The translations under genes were made by a program, and so were the position numbers. Shown in pieces: positions 1-7,195 of a DNA stretch of 9,803 nucleotides. Under the pieces are notes generated by a model. The model was given only the letters and a program-made list of their open reading frames with translations, was not told the DNA's origin and searched no databases. Each line of letters begins with the position of its first letter. Positions within the stretch are counted from its first letter, which is position 1. The stretch is from an uncultured Bacteroidota bacterium (lineage in GTDB: Bacteria > Bacteroidota > Bacteroidia > Chitinophagales > Chitinophagaceae), in NCBI GenBank assembly GCA_903929655.1, contig CAIYVS010000484.1:1-9803 (forward strand), written 5' to 3'.

Positions 1-12
1 TAAAATGATTTA

Positions 13-426
13 TCAGCAATAAGTTTCGAAAGCCTGTATCAGATTATGAGCTATCATCTGTGCCGGACGTCCTTCTATCATATGGCGTTCTATCATATGC
101 ACCACTTTGCCATCCTTTAATAATACTATAGAAGGTGACGATGGAGGATAAGGCAGTAAATGTTTACGTGCCTGGTTTACAGCATCTACATCAAAACCTG
201 CAAAACTGGTAACCAGGTTATCAGGTCTTTTGCTTGTATTATGTACAGCCATCAATACTCCGGGGCGCGCAGTACCTGCAGAACATCCACAAACAGAGTT
301 GATGAACAATAAGGTTGTACCCGGTTTGTTGATTGTTTTATCTACTTCTTCAGGGGTTAATAACTCAGTAAAACCCTGATCTGTCATTTCGGCCTTCATT
401 GGCAGAACTATTTCACTTGGATACAT
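13..426 (-). CDS. BrxA/BrxB family bacilliredoxin (thioredoxin-fold, CGC motif)
   Basis: A 137-residue cytoplasmic protein of the bacilliredoxin family (formerly DUF1094, YphP/YqiW). In Firmicutes these proteins remove bacillithiol from S-bacillithiolated proteins; some Bacteroidota also make bacillithiol. The sequence shows the family opening MYPSEIVLPM, the catalytic C46-G47-C48 in NSVCGCSAGTARPG, a SSPSIVLLKDG strand around residues 96-106, the motif ERHMIEG at 113-119, and a terminal cysteine at 137, like the C-terminal Cys of Bacillus BrxA. I chose the ATG at 426 over an in-frame TTG at 450. The family begins near MYP, and the TTG would fall almost on the predicted transcription start of the -33/-7 promoter just upstream. 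No Shine-Dalgarno is seen, as is usual in this phylum. The gene diverges from the DUF885 gene. The family call is firm; the actual low-molecular-weight thiol partner in this organism is inferred. Confidence 0.93.
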   Translation of the reverse strand: MYPSEIVLPMKAEMTDQGFTELLTPEEVDKTINKPGTTLLFINSVCGCSAGTARPGVLMAVHNTSKRPDNLVTSFAGFDVDAVNQARKHLLPYPPSSPSIVLLKDGKVVHMIERHMIEGRPAQMIAHNLIQAFETYC

Positions 427-452
427 TTGAACTTCAGTTTTATTTTGCAAAA

Positions 453-485
453 CAAAGGTAAGGGAACTATTTGTTTCTGCCCAAA
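453..485 (-). promoter_or_regulatory. Bacteroidota-type promoter of the bacilliredoxin gene
   Basis: On the minus strand TTTG (485 to 482) is followed after 21 nt by TACCTTTG (460 to 453). This matches the Bacteroidota sigma-ABfr consensus TTTG / TAnnTTTG with normal spacing. Transcription would start near 447, giving a leader of about 20 nt before the ATG at 426. It is the best-formed promoter in the window and it helps decide the start codon. Confidence 0.7.
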
Positions 486-556
486 TAAGAGAATAATCAA
501 AATCAATAGTGTCTCATCCCCTGAAATATCACCCATCAATATTTTTTTAAATTTTT

Positions 557-564
557 TACATTTG
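557..564 (+). promoter_or_regulatory. -7 box for the DUF885 lipoprotein gene
   Basis: TACATTTG fits the TAnnTTTG -7 consensus exactly and lies 25 nt before the ATG at 590, so the leader would be about 19 nt. No TTTG -33 box is present at the expected distance; the upstream stretch is A/T-rich. The brx and DUF885 promoters are back to back and do not overlap. Confidence 0.5.
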
Positions 565-589
565 TCATTTCATTCCCGAATTTTGACTC

Positions 590-2365
590 ATGAACAAGAA
601 ATTTCTCCTGTTTTTTATGCCCCTGGCACTGTTATTTTCATGTAGCAACCATGAAAATAAATCTAATACGGGCAAAAGCCTTTCATCTGTTTTGGATACT
701 TATTGGGAGGAAAGAATGCAATTATACCCTTTGGAGGCCACAGCAAAGGGAGATTACCGTTATAATGACAAGCTAACTATCACTATTGCCGAAAGCTTCC
801 GGGATAGCGCAAAACGGTTTTATGAGAAATACCTTAACGAACTGAAAGCAATAGATACTGCTGGCATGAACGACAATGATAAATTGTCTTACCGTCTTTT
901 TAAGTATGAGATGGAAATGAACATTGAAGGCTTTAAATATCCTTCACATTACCTGCCAATTAATCAGTTTTGGGCCTTAACGCTTGATATGCCCCAACTG
1001 GGTTCAGGACAGGGTAACCAGCCCTTTAAAAGCGTAAAAGATTACGACAATTTTTTACAGCGTTTGTCTGTATTGCCTGCTTGGGCTGACACTGCTATTT
1101 ACAATATGCGCAAAGGAATTGTTGCAGGCTGGGTATTACCCAAAACCCTGGTAGTAAAGATATTACCGCAACTGCAGGCTATGGTGGTGAAAGATGAAAA
1201 AGAAAGCATCTTTTATGCCCCCATAAAGACCATGCCCGATAGCTTTTCGGCTGACAACAAACAAAGGCTCACCGCTGCTTATATGAAGGCAATAGATAGC
1301 ATAGTGATACCAACTTATGCCAAACTCCATGATTTCTTTGAAAAAGAATACCTGCCCAAAGCCCGCAACAGCTCCGGCATCAGCGATTTGCCCGGCGGCA
1401 AGGACTATTACCAGTACTGTATTAAATATTGGACGACTACCGACCTTACACCCGATAGTATTTACCAGCTTGGCTTGAATGAAGTAGCAAGGATTGAAGG
1501 AGAAATGAACAAAGTAAAAACGGAAACAGGTTTTAAAGGCGACATGCACGCCTTCTTCGATTACCTGAACACCGATAAAAAATTCTTTCCGTTTGCTACC
1601 GCACAACAGGTGATAGATAGCTTCTGGAATATTAAGAAACAGGAAGACCCGCAGCTAAAAAGATTATTCAGCGATACACCCAAATCGCCCTTTACCATTC
1701 GCCAGACAGAGGCTTTCCGCGCTGCATCAGCCAGCGCAGAATATAACCAGCCCTCCGAAGATGGCAGCAGGCCCGGCATTTTTTATGTGCCTATACTGGA
1801 CGCAAAAAAATATAATGCCGTAGGCATGGTTACCCTGTTTATGCACGAAGCCATTCCGGGGCACCACTACCAGATATCTTTGCAGCAGGAAAATAAGAGC
1901 CTGCCCACCTTCAGGAAAGTGTTGTGGTACGGCGCTTACGGAGAGGGTTGGGCGCTCTATTCAGAATCGCTGGGCAAGGAAATAGGTATGTATGATAACC
2001 CTTACCAGTATTTCGGGCACCTCAGCGATGCCATGTTGCGCGCTATCCGCCTGGTGGTGGATATTGGCCTGCATTATAAAGGCATGAGCCGTGAGGAAGC
2101 CATAAAATACATGATGGCGCACGAACGTGCCACCGAACAGGAAGCAACGGCAGAAATAGAACGTTATATGGCCATACCAGGGCAGGCATTATCCTACAAG
2201 ATAGGGGAGTTATCCATAAGGGCAGAACGCACTAAATACGAAAAGCAATTGGGAAATAAATTCAACATTGCATCCTTTCACAAAGAAGTGCTGAAAGATG
2301 GTTGTGTACCACTTAACGTGCTATATGAAAAGATGGCGAAATGGGCTGAGGCTTATGGCAAATGA
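590..2365 (+). CDS. DUF885 family lipoprotein, putative zinc metallopeptidase
   Basis: A 591-residue DUF885 protein of about the usual family length. It begins with a lipoprotein signal: basic MNKK, a hydrophobic stretch, then L15-F16-S17-C18, so the mature protein should be lipid-anchored at C18 and face the periplasm or cell surface. The family hallmarks are all present. These are HEAIPGHHYQ at residues 419-428 (probable metal ligands H419 and H425 with E420), GEGWALYSE at 451-459 (E452 a possible further ligand), and RYMAIPGQALSYKIG at 525-539. These motifs resemble gluzincin-type peptidases, so peptide or carboxypeptidase activity is likely, but the substrate is unknown and the zinc assignment is inferred from the motif. 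No residues look missing and there is no frameshift. The gene stands alone: it diverges from the bacilliredoxin gene and converges on ftcD, with a strong terminator 30 bp after the stop. Confidence 0.92.
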   Translation: MNKKFLLFFMPLALLFSCSNHENKSNTGKSLSSVLDTYWEERMQLYPLEATAKGDYRYNDKLTITIAESFRDSAKRFYEKYLNELKAIDTAGMNDNDKLSYRLFKYEMEMNIEGFKYPSHYLPINQFWALTLDMPQLGSGQGNQPFKSVKDYDNFLQRLSVLPAWADTAIYNMRKGIVAGWVLPKTLVVKILPQLQAMVVKDEKESIFYAPIKTMPDSFSADNKQRLTAAYMKAIDSIVIPTYAKLHDFFEKEYLPKARNSSGISDLPGGKDYYQYCIKYWTTTDLTPDSIYQLGLNEVARIEGEMNKVKTETGFKGDMHAFFDYLNTDKKFFPFATAQQVIDSFWNIKKQEDPQLKRLFSDTPKSPFTIRQTEAFRAASASAEYNQPSEDGSRPGIFYVPILDAKKYNAVGMVTLFMHEAIPGHHYQISLQQENKSLPTFRKVLWYGAYGEGWALYSESLGKEIGMYDNPYQYFGHLSDAMLRAIRLVVDIGLHYKGMSREEAIKYMMAHERATEQEATAEIERYMAIPGQALSYKIGELSIRAERTKYEKQLGNKFNIASFHKEVLKDGCVPLNVLYEKMAKWAEAYGK

Positions 2366-2395
2366 TAAATTCAGGCTTATAAAAAATGCTTGATT

Positions 2396-2441
2396 CATGC
2401 TGTCATGGTCCGATTGTGTCGGCCATGACAGCATGTTTTCT
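2396..2441 (+). terminator. Strong intrinsic terminator, possibly bidirectional
   Basis: CATGCTGTCATGG (2396-2408) pairs perfectly with CCATGACAGCATG (2423-2435), a 13-bp stem. Inside it CCGA (2410-2413) can pair with TCGG (2419-2422) around a 5-nt loop. TTTTCT follows directly at 2436-2441, fitting rho-independent termination of the DUF885 transcript. On the opposite strand the same hairpin is followed about 10 nt later by a run of six T (complement of the A-run at 2381-2386), so it might also stop the converging ftcD transcript, less efficiently. Confidence 0.8.
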
Positions 2442-2472
2442 CAAACAAATAACATTCAAGTAGCTCATTCGA

Positions 2473-2513
2473 CCTCACCCTCTCCTTTGGAGAGGGCAGG
2501 GGAGAGGCCCCCC
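2473..2513. repeat. GC-rich palindromic element, probable dispersed repeat
   Basis: CCCTCTCC (2478-2485) and GGAGAGGG (2489-2496) form a perfect 8-bp stem with a TTT loop. GGAGAGG occurs a second time at 2501-2507, exactly 12 bp later, and a C-run follows up to one base before the ftcD stop codon. The sequence is much richer in G+C than its surroundings. Small palindromes of this CCTCACCCTCTCC / GGAGAGGG kind recur between genes in many Bacteroidota genomes. From one window the dispersal cannot be shown; only the structure is seen. It lies inside the 3' end of the ftcD transcript. Confidence 0.6.
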
Positions 2514-2514
2514 T

Positions 2515-4203
2515 TTACTTCATCTTTCCCAGCACTATATCCCATACCTCTTTTTCCTTTACGTCAATAGCGCCATTAATAGCCGCGGCTTTTTCCAGTA
2601 TGGGTTTTACTTCCGCATTATTTTCAAGACCCTGGCTGTTAATGCGCACATTCATATAAGCGCCTTTAATGGCGGTGCGCAAACATAATGCGCCCACACC
2701 TGCATCACTCACACTATTGGGATTGCCGATCTCTGCCATTTTCTTTGCAAGGTCGAAAGCCTCATAAGCAAGCTCCATGGTGCGGAAAGGGATTTTTATA
2801 GCATAAATAGTCGCAGTTTCAATAGCAGCAGCACGTGCAGCTTTTTCTGCATCATTGCTCTTAGGCAGGCCAAAGGCAATCATTATTTTATTGAATGCAT
2901 TGGTATCCTCATCTACCAGTGCCATCAGTTCACTCATGAAAGCCTGGCCCTTTTCTGCATAATTGCTGAATTCTTCCCAACGGGCATCCCAGCCTTTTTT
3001 GTGGCTGCTCAGGTTAGCAACCATAGTTCCCAAAGCAGCACCCAAAGTGCCCACATAGGCAGCTATGGATCCTCCACCCGGTGCAGGAGATTCGCTTGCG
3101 GTCTCTTCTGCAAAGCGTGTCAGGCTCATACCCACCAGTTTTTTTGCATTCATATCGCGCAGGCGGTATTCTATTATTTTCCTGTTCGGATCAAAAGATG
3201 TCAGGTCGTCCAGCCCCAACGATTTTACGGCTATCTTTATCAGTTCATCTTCGCTTACGCCCAGGCTTCTCTGCTGTTTGTGCAGGAAATATTTACCTGC
3301 TTCCAGTATGGCCTGCAATGGCACAAGACCCACCAGTTCACTGCCTGTCACTCTCATGCCACGGGCATTTGCACGTGCGCAGGCAGTATCAAAAAGTACA
3401 TGCAGCGGCGTAATATTCATGTTCGTCAGGTTCACAGATATCTGCGCTATACCATACTCTTCTATATACCAGCCAATTGCTTTTACAGCTTTCAATAATC
3501 CCGGCTCCCAAACCACTTCACCATTATTATGTTTTACAACTTTTCCCTTTTCGTCTTTTTTCTGCCTGCCTTTCTCCCTAATATCAAAAGCCACTGCATT
3601 GGCTCGGCGGGTAGACGTAGTATTCAGGTTGATATTATATGCTATCAGGAAATCCCTTGCGCCTATCACCGTAGCGCCGCTTCTTTCATTAAAGTGAGCC
3701 CTTCCGTAATCCGGCTTCCATTCCGGCTTCAGTATTTTGGTCGCAAAACCTTCATATTCACCACTGCGTATGTCCGCCAGGTTGCGACGGTAATCGGCCG
3801 TAGCAGCATATTCATACAGGTAAGTAGGTATGTCCAGTTCTTCGCTTACACGTTTAGCCAGCATCTTGGCCAGGTCCACAGCTTCCGCCATCGTAATACC
3901 CGATACAGGTATCAGCGGACACACATCCGTAGCTCCCATACGGGGGTGTTCACCCTTATGGTTACGCATATCTATCAGCTCACTGGCCTTTTTTATCGCA
4001 TAGAAAGCCGCCTCTATCACAGAAAAGGGATTGCCTACAAAAGTCACCACAGTGCGATTGGTTGCTTTGCCGGGGTCCACATCCAGCAATTGCACGCCTT
4101 CTATCTTCTCTATCTCATCAGTTATCTGTTTTATAATATCCATATTGCGCCCTTCGCTGAAATTAGGCACGCATTCTATAATCGCATTTTTAAAGTCTTT
4201 CAT
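2515..4203 (-). CDS. ftcD: Bifunctional glutamate formimidoyltransferase / formimidoyl-THF cyclodeaminase
   Basis: A 562-residue fusion enzyme of histidine degradation and one-carbon metabolism. The first half transfers the formimino group from N-formimino-L-glutamate to tetrahydrofolate, releasing glutamate; the second half releases ammonia to give 5,10-methenyl-THF. The N-terminal formimidoyltransferase subdomain (about 1-180) shows ECVPNFSEGR at 10-19 and NHKGEHPRMGATDVCPLIP at 81-99. H82 lines up with the catalytic histidine described for the mammalian enzyme. The second transferase subdomain runs to about 325. The cyclodeaminase domain (about 355-560) starts with LTRFAEE and holds the glycine-rich PAPGGGS at 373-379. 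Length is close to the fused animal enzyme (about 540 aa), and both domains are intact. The ATG at 4203 puts VPNFSEGR at the expected place. No hutH, hutU or hutI is next to it, so it seems to be transcribed alone, convergent with the DUF885 gene and divergent from the surface-protein gene. Confidence 0.96.
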   Translation of the reverse strand: MKDFKNAIIECVPNFSEGRNMDIIKQITDEIEKIEGVQLLDVDPGKATNRTVVTFVGNPFSVIEAAFYAIKKASELIDMRNHKGEHPRMGATDVCPLIPVSGITMAEAVDLAKMLAKRVSEELDIPTYLYEYAATADYRRNLADIRSGEYEGFATKILKPEWKPDYGRAHFNERSGATVIGARDFLIAYNINLNTTSTRRANAVAFDIREKGRQKKDEKGKVVKHNNGEVVWEPGLLKAVKAIGWYIEEYGIAQISVNLTNMNITPLHVLFDTACARANARGMRVTGSELVGLVPLQAILEAGKYFLHKQQRSLGVSEDELIKIAVKSLGLDDLTSFDPNRKIIEYRLRDMNAKKLVGMSLTRFAEETASESPAPGGGSIAAYVGTLGAALGTMVANLSSHKKGWDARWEEFSNYAEKGQAFMSELMALVDEDTNAFNKIMIAFGLPKSNDAEKAARAAAIETATIYAIKIPFRTMELAYEAFDLAKKMAEIGNPNSVSDAGVGALCLRTAIKGAYMNVRINSQGLENNAEVKPILEKAAAINGAIDVKEKEVWDIVLGKMK

Positions 4204-4225
4204 TTGATTTTTCTAATTCAGGCTG

Positions 4226-4232
4226 CAAAATA
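4226..4232 (-). promoter_or_regulatory. Possible -7 box for ftcD
   Basis: Read on the minus strand, TATTTTG is one base short of TAnnTTTG and ends 22 nt before the ftcD ATG, a distance much like that of the brx and DUF885 boxes (25-26 nt). No -33 box is seen. This is a weak call based mainly on position. Confidence 0.3.
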
Positions 4233-4306
4233 GAGCCTTTCTCTTAATTGACATAGGATGCTCGTCATGATAATGTTTTCAAAGCTCATTCTGTCATGCG
4301 ACAATT

Positions 4307-4350
4307 TTTGCCCAAATTAAATATGTTTATATTTTGATTATGTAAGTTTG
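4307..4350 (+). promoter_or_regulatory. Possible promoter region of the first surface-protein gene
   Basis: TAAGTTTG (4343-4350) matches the TAnnTTTG box, giving a leader of about 100 nt, but there is no TTTG at the right distance before it. A second possible pair is TTTG (4307-4310) with TATATTTTG (4328-4336), 17 nt apart, where the -7 element has one extra base. Sequence alone does not say which is used. The rest of 4204-4455 is A/T-rich, with no convincing hairpin. Confidence 0.35.
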
Positions 4351-4455
4351 CCGGCTTAGGAAAAAAACAGGCCAAGGCTATGGTATTATTATCCTAGCAA
4401 TATAAAAATCTCGTCTTTATTATTATCATATGAATAAAGCCTAAACCTATACAAT

Positions 4456-6933
4456 ATGTTATCCAGAACCTTGCAATTATTAGTTTTTATTTTTTGTCTT
4501 TCGGGCATAACAAATGCCCAAACTTATTACCAGGTAACAGATACAACAGGTACACAGAGTGTGGGAAGTAATAATGTAACAATAGTGCCTTTCGGATACC
4601 ATACTACCTATTATCCCTGCGGCAGCCAATATTGGTACAGTAGTCATTATGGTGCTACATTTCTGCCATTTCCGGGAGGGTTTAAATATGTTTTTTCAAA
4701 TCCTGTAGGTCAGGTGAGAATACATGTAAACAATATTAACATTGACGACACTATGGCTGTGTTTATTAACGGATCTCATTATAATATTACATTTTCTAAT
4801 TTATCATCCTATTTGTTTTCATGTAATAGCCAGGTGTATAATGTAATACCAACTTCGGGTGGAAATTTGACTGATACAGTAGTTGGAGGGGGCTATGTGC
4901 AAATAGATATTCAACCAGGGTATAGTATTGATTCTATTTCGGTTAATGCTATTTCTACTTTAGGTTGGGGCTTTGCATGGGATTTTTATTTTGCCAGTTC
5001 CTGCCCCGGTCTTATAACAGCTTATGCCAGTCATGATACTGTCTGCATAGGCGATACACTTCATTTATTTGCTAGTGGTGTAAATTTAACCAGTTCTGTT
5101 ACCTATAGCTGGATAGGACCTAATGGGTTCTCATCTTCATTACAAAATCCTGTAATCAATAATATTTCTGCCGCTGCAGCAGGTACTTATACAGTATCGG
5201 TTACAGATTCTTCCGGTGTGTGTAATTATTCATCTACATCAACTGTTAATATAACAGTAAATACACCATTCAGCCTAACTGCTTCTTCAAATAGTCCTTT
5301 ATGCCCCGGCGATACGCTTCATCTTAATGTAAATACAGTGAGCGGTGCAAGCTACCACTGGACCGGCCCCAATAGTTTTTCATCCTATACACAGAACCCA
5401 TCCATACACCCATTTATAGTCACAGATACCGGCACCTATATTGTACATACAACAGCTTTTGCTTGTCAGGCATCATCTTCTGTTCATGTGTCTGCAAAGA
5501 ATAGCCCTCCGGCACCTGCATTAAGTTATAACTATCCACTTTGTGCCGGAGATACTTTGAAACTGAGTGCCACAGGTCTCGGTACATCTTCTTACTATTG
5601 GACCGGTCCAAACAGCTTTTTTTCTTCGCTTGCAAATTCCTTTATTGCTAATGCAGATAGTTCAGATGCAGGAAATTACACAGTTACAGTATCAGACACA
5701 GGCAACTGCACTAATTTTTCAACTATTAGTGTAATAATAAAACCCAGGCCTGCAAACCTGTCAATTGTCACTAACAGCCCCGTATGCTATGGTTCTGCAT
5801 TGAACTTCTCTGCAAACAGTACTTCCAGTAATGTGATATATACATGGACAGGCCCTAATAACCTGAATAGCTATTCGCAAAATGTAAGTGTGGCATTTAC
5901 TAATTTTTCAGACTCAGGAGATTATTATCTTACCACAACATTAAATGGCTGCAGCACATTTGATACGGTACATGCTGTAATAGCAGTTAAGCCGGCAATG
6001 CCCTCTGCCAGTTGCAATACTTTGTTTTGCGCAGGAGATACCTTGTTTTTATTGGCAAACGATATAACAAGCGGCGTTACATATTACTGGACAGGCCCGA
6101 ACAATTTCGCGGACACTGTTCAAAATCCAATCATTCCCAATACCCAAAATGCAGATTCCGGGAATTATATTGTAAGAGCCGTTTTTAACGGATGCTCCTC
6201 CGATCCGGATAGTGTAGCAGCAATTATTTACCCCATACCCTCAGATACAGTACTTTCAAATGGGAGAGCAATTATTTGTTTTAATATAGGTAGTGTGATG
6301 CTTTCAGCCGTTGTGGTGCAAGGACAAACATATCAATGGTATGAGAATGGAATCATTATACTTGGCGCTACATCCTTTCAACATCTCGCTACCAGTGCAG
6401 GCACTTATAATGTTCATATATACAATTTGCAGGGATGCTCCATATTTACCAATTCAATAAGCGTTACTGTTGCAACGTCACCCATTCCTGTTATAACCGC
6501 AGTAGGAAATGTTTTATCAACAGGTGTATACACCAGCTACCAGTGGACTTTGAACGGTAATTCTATTTCCGGGGCTACAAATCAAACATACACTGCCACC
6601 CAAAATGGATCATATAGTGTTATAGTTACAGACAGTAATGGCTGTAGCGGAACTACGATTGAACCTTATCCAATAAATGACCTGGATGTGAGTGGCACCA
6701 GTTTCAAAAATGATGAATTGACAATATATCCTAACCCTGTTGTTTCTGTATTATATATCGAGGCAAGAGAAAAGATCATAGTCAGTCTTTCAAGTATAGA
6801 CGGAAAAATGCAAATTCAAAAAAACGGGGCTGAGATTATTGATATGACAGGTATGTCTAATGGTGTCTATCTTTTAAAAGTATTTAATGATAAGGGAGCA
6901 TTATTAAAAGTTGAAAAAATTGTAAAGGAATAA
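4456..6933 (+). CDS. T9SS-secreted multi-Ig-like repeat surface protein (first paralog)
   Basis: An 825-residue exported protein, probably an adhesin-like or ligand-binding surface protein; its partner is unknown. Residues 1-21 form a Sec signal peptide, with likely cleavage after TNA before Q22. Residues 22-182 are a beta-rich head that I cannot assign to a family, with C55 and C123 also present in the neighbour. Seven Ig-like repeats follow: 183-271, 272-352, 353-432, 433-514, 515-595, 596-676 and 677-740. The first five share C-x-GDTL, a central WTGPN(G/S)F..S..QNP and an AGxYxV strand before a second Cys. The sixth is a different subtype with YQWYENG, and the seventh is short with one Cys (C730). 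Residues 741-825 are a T9SS type A sorting domain: IYPNPV at 757-762, SNGVYLLKV near 661-669 of the family pattern at 801-809, and a basic end KIVKE. It should cross the outer membrane through the T9SS and be anchored or released. The downstream gene is a paralog of almost equal length. Confidence 0.9.
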   Translation: MLSRTLQLLVFIFCLSGITNAQTYYQVTDTTGTQSVGSNNVTIVPFGYHTTYYPCGSQYWYSSHYGATFLPFPGGFKYVFSNPVGQVRIHVNNINIDDTMAVFINGSHYNITFSNLSSYLFSCNSQVYNVIPTSGGNLTDTVVGGGYVQIDIQPGYSIDSISVNAISTLGWGFAWDFYFASSCPGLITAYASHDTVCIGDTLHLFASGVNLTSSVTYSWIGPNGFSSSLQNPVINNISAAAAGTYTVSVTDSSGVCNYSSTSTVNITVNTPFSLTASSNSPLCPGDTLHLNVNTVSGASYHWTGPNSFSSYTQNPSIHPFIVTDTGTYIVHTTAFACQASSSVHVSAKNSPPAPALSYNYPLCAGDTLKLSATGLGTSSYYWTGPNSFFSSLANSFIANADSSDAGNYTVTVSDTGNCTNFSTISVIIKPRPANLSIVTNSPVCYGSALNFSANSTSSNVIYTWTGPNNLNSYSQNVSVAFTNFSDSGDYYLTTTLNGCSTFDTVHAVIAVKPAMPSASCNTLFCAGDTLFLLANDITSGVTYYWTGPNNFADTVQNPIIPNTQNADSGNYIVRAVFNGCSSDPDSVAAIIYPIPSDTVLSNGRAIICFNIGSVMLSAVVVQGQTYQWYENGIIILGATSFQHLATSAGTYNVHIYNLQGCSIFTNSISVTVATSPIPVITAVGNVLSTGVYTSYQWTLNGNSISGATNQTYTATQNGSYSVIVTDSNGCSGTTIEPYPINDLDVSGTSFKNDELTIYPNPVVSVLYIEAREKIIVSLSSIDGKMQIQKNGAEIIDMTGMSNGVYLLKVFNDKGALLKVEKIVKE
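5002..6675 (+). repeat. Seven-unit Ig-like repeat array (first paralog)
   Basis: Seven consecutive units of about 64-89 residues encode the Ig-like stalk. Units 1-5 are clearly alike (C-x-GDTL ... WTGPN ... two cysteines per unit), while units 6 and 7 are distinct subtypes. Unit 4 departs from the signature, with CYGSAL in place of C-x-GDTL. At the DNA level the units are diverged, so this is an old repeat array and not a freshly amplified one. Confidence 0.85.
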
Positions 6934-7147
6934 ATGTAGCTTTTGTTCTCCCTTACCGTACTGTCCATATTGGCTTGTTAGATGACTTCTCTGATTAATT
7001 CCCTTTATTTAGTATTATTATACAGATCCGCAGCGTGAGACTTCTCGTTAAAAATGTACTAATTGTAACACAAACAAAAAGATAAAGATATCTTACATTG
7101 GATATGTTAACGACAAAGACCTAAGGGATGTTTTTTGATAATAGCCA

Positions 7148-7155
7148 TATCTTTG
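7148..7155 (+). promoter_or_regulatory. -7 box for the second surface-protein gene
   Basis: TATCTTTG fits TAnnTTTG exactly and would give a leader of about 35 nt. The only TTTG upstream (7134-7137) is just 10 nt away, too close for a normal -33 box. The gap 6934-7195 contains no clear terminator; it has a 10-bp palindrome at 7085-7094 of doubtful meaning. An independent promoter is therefore likely, but read-through from the first paralog cannot be excluded. Confidence 0.45.
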
Positions 7156-7195
7156 CAAACAGAGAGTAATGCATATAAGTCGCATTTGATATATA

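Noticed and set aside
427..645. 72-codon plus-strand open frame across the brx-DUF885 intergenic region
   Set aside because: It runs through both promoters and overlaps the lipoprotein signal peptide in another frame; no recognisable protein.
1163..1606. 147-codon minus-strand open frame inside the DUF885 gene
   Set aside because: Antisense to a conserved gene with all family motifs intact; no supporting feature of its own.
3065..3697. 210-codon plus-strand open frame inside ftcD
   Set aside because: It is antisense to a complete, well-conserved enzyme; its composition is serine- and phenylalanine-rich in the way of a reverse-strand shadow, and it has no promoter or recognisable domain.
3529..4233. 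234-codon plus-strand open frame opposite the 5' half of ftcD
   Set aside because: Antisense shadow with no family resemblance; the coding signal belongs to ftcD.
7085..7094. 10-bp perfect palindrome AAGATATCTT before the second surface-protein gene
   Set aside because: Short, A/T-rich, and likely by chance in this composition; no second copy before the first paralog.
6934..7195. Remnant gene or RNA between the two paralogs
   Set aside because: No frame or stable structure stands out beyond a single -7-like box; the upstream regions of the two paralogs show no obvious similarity by eye.
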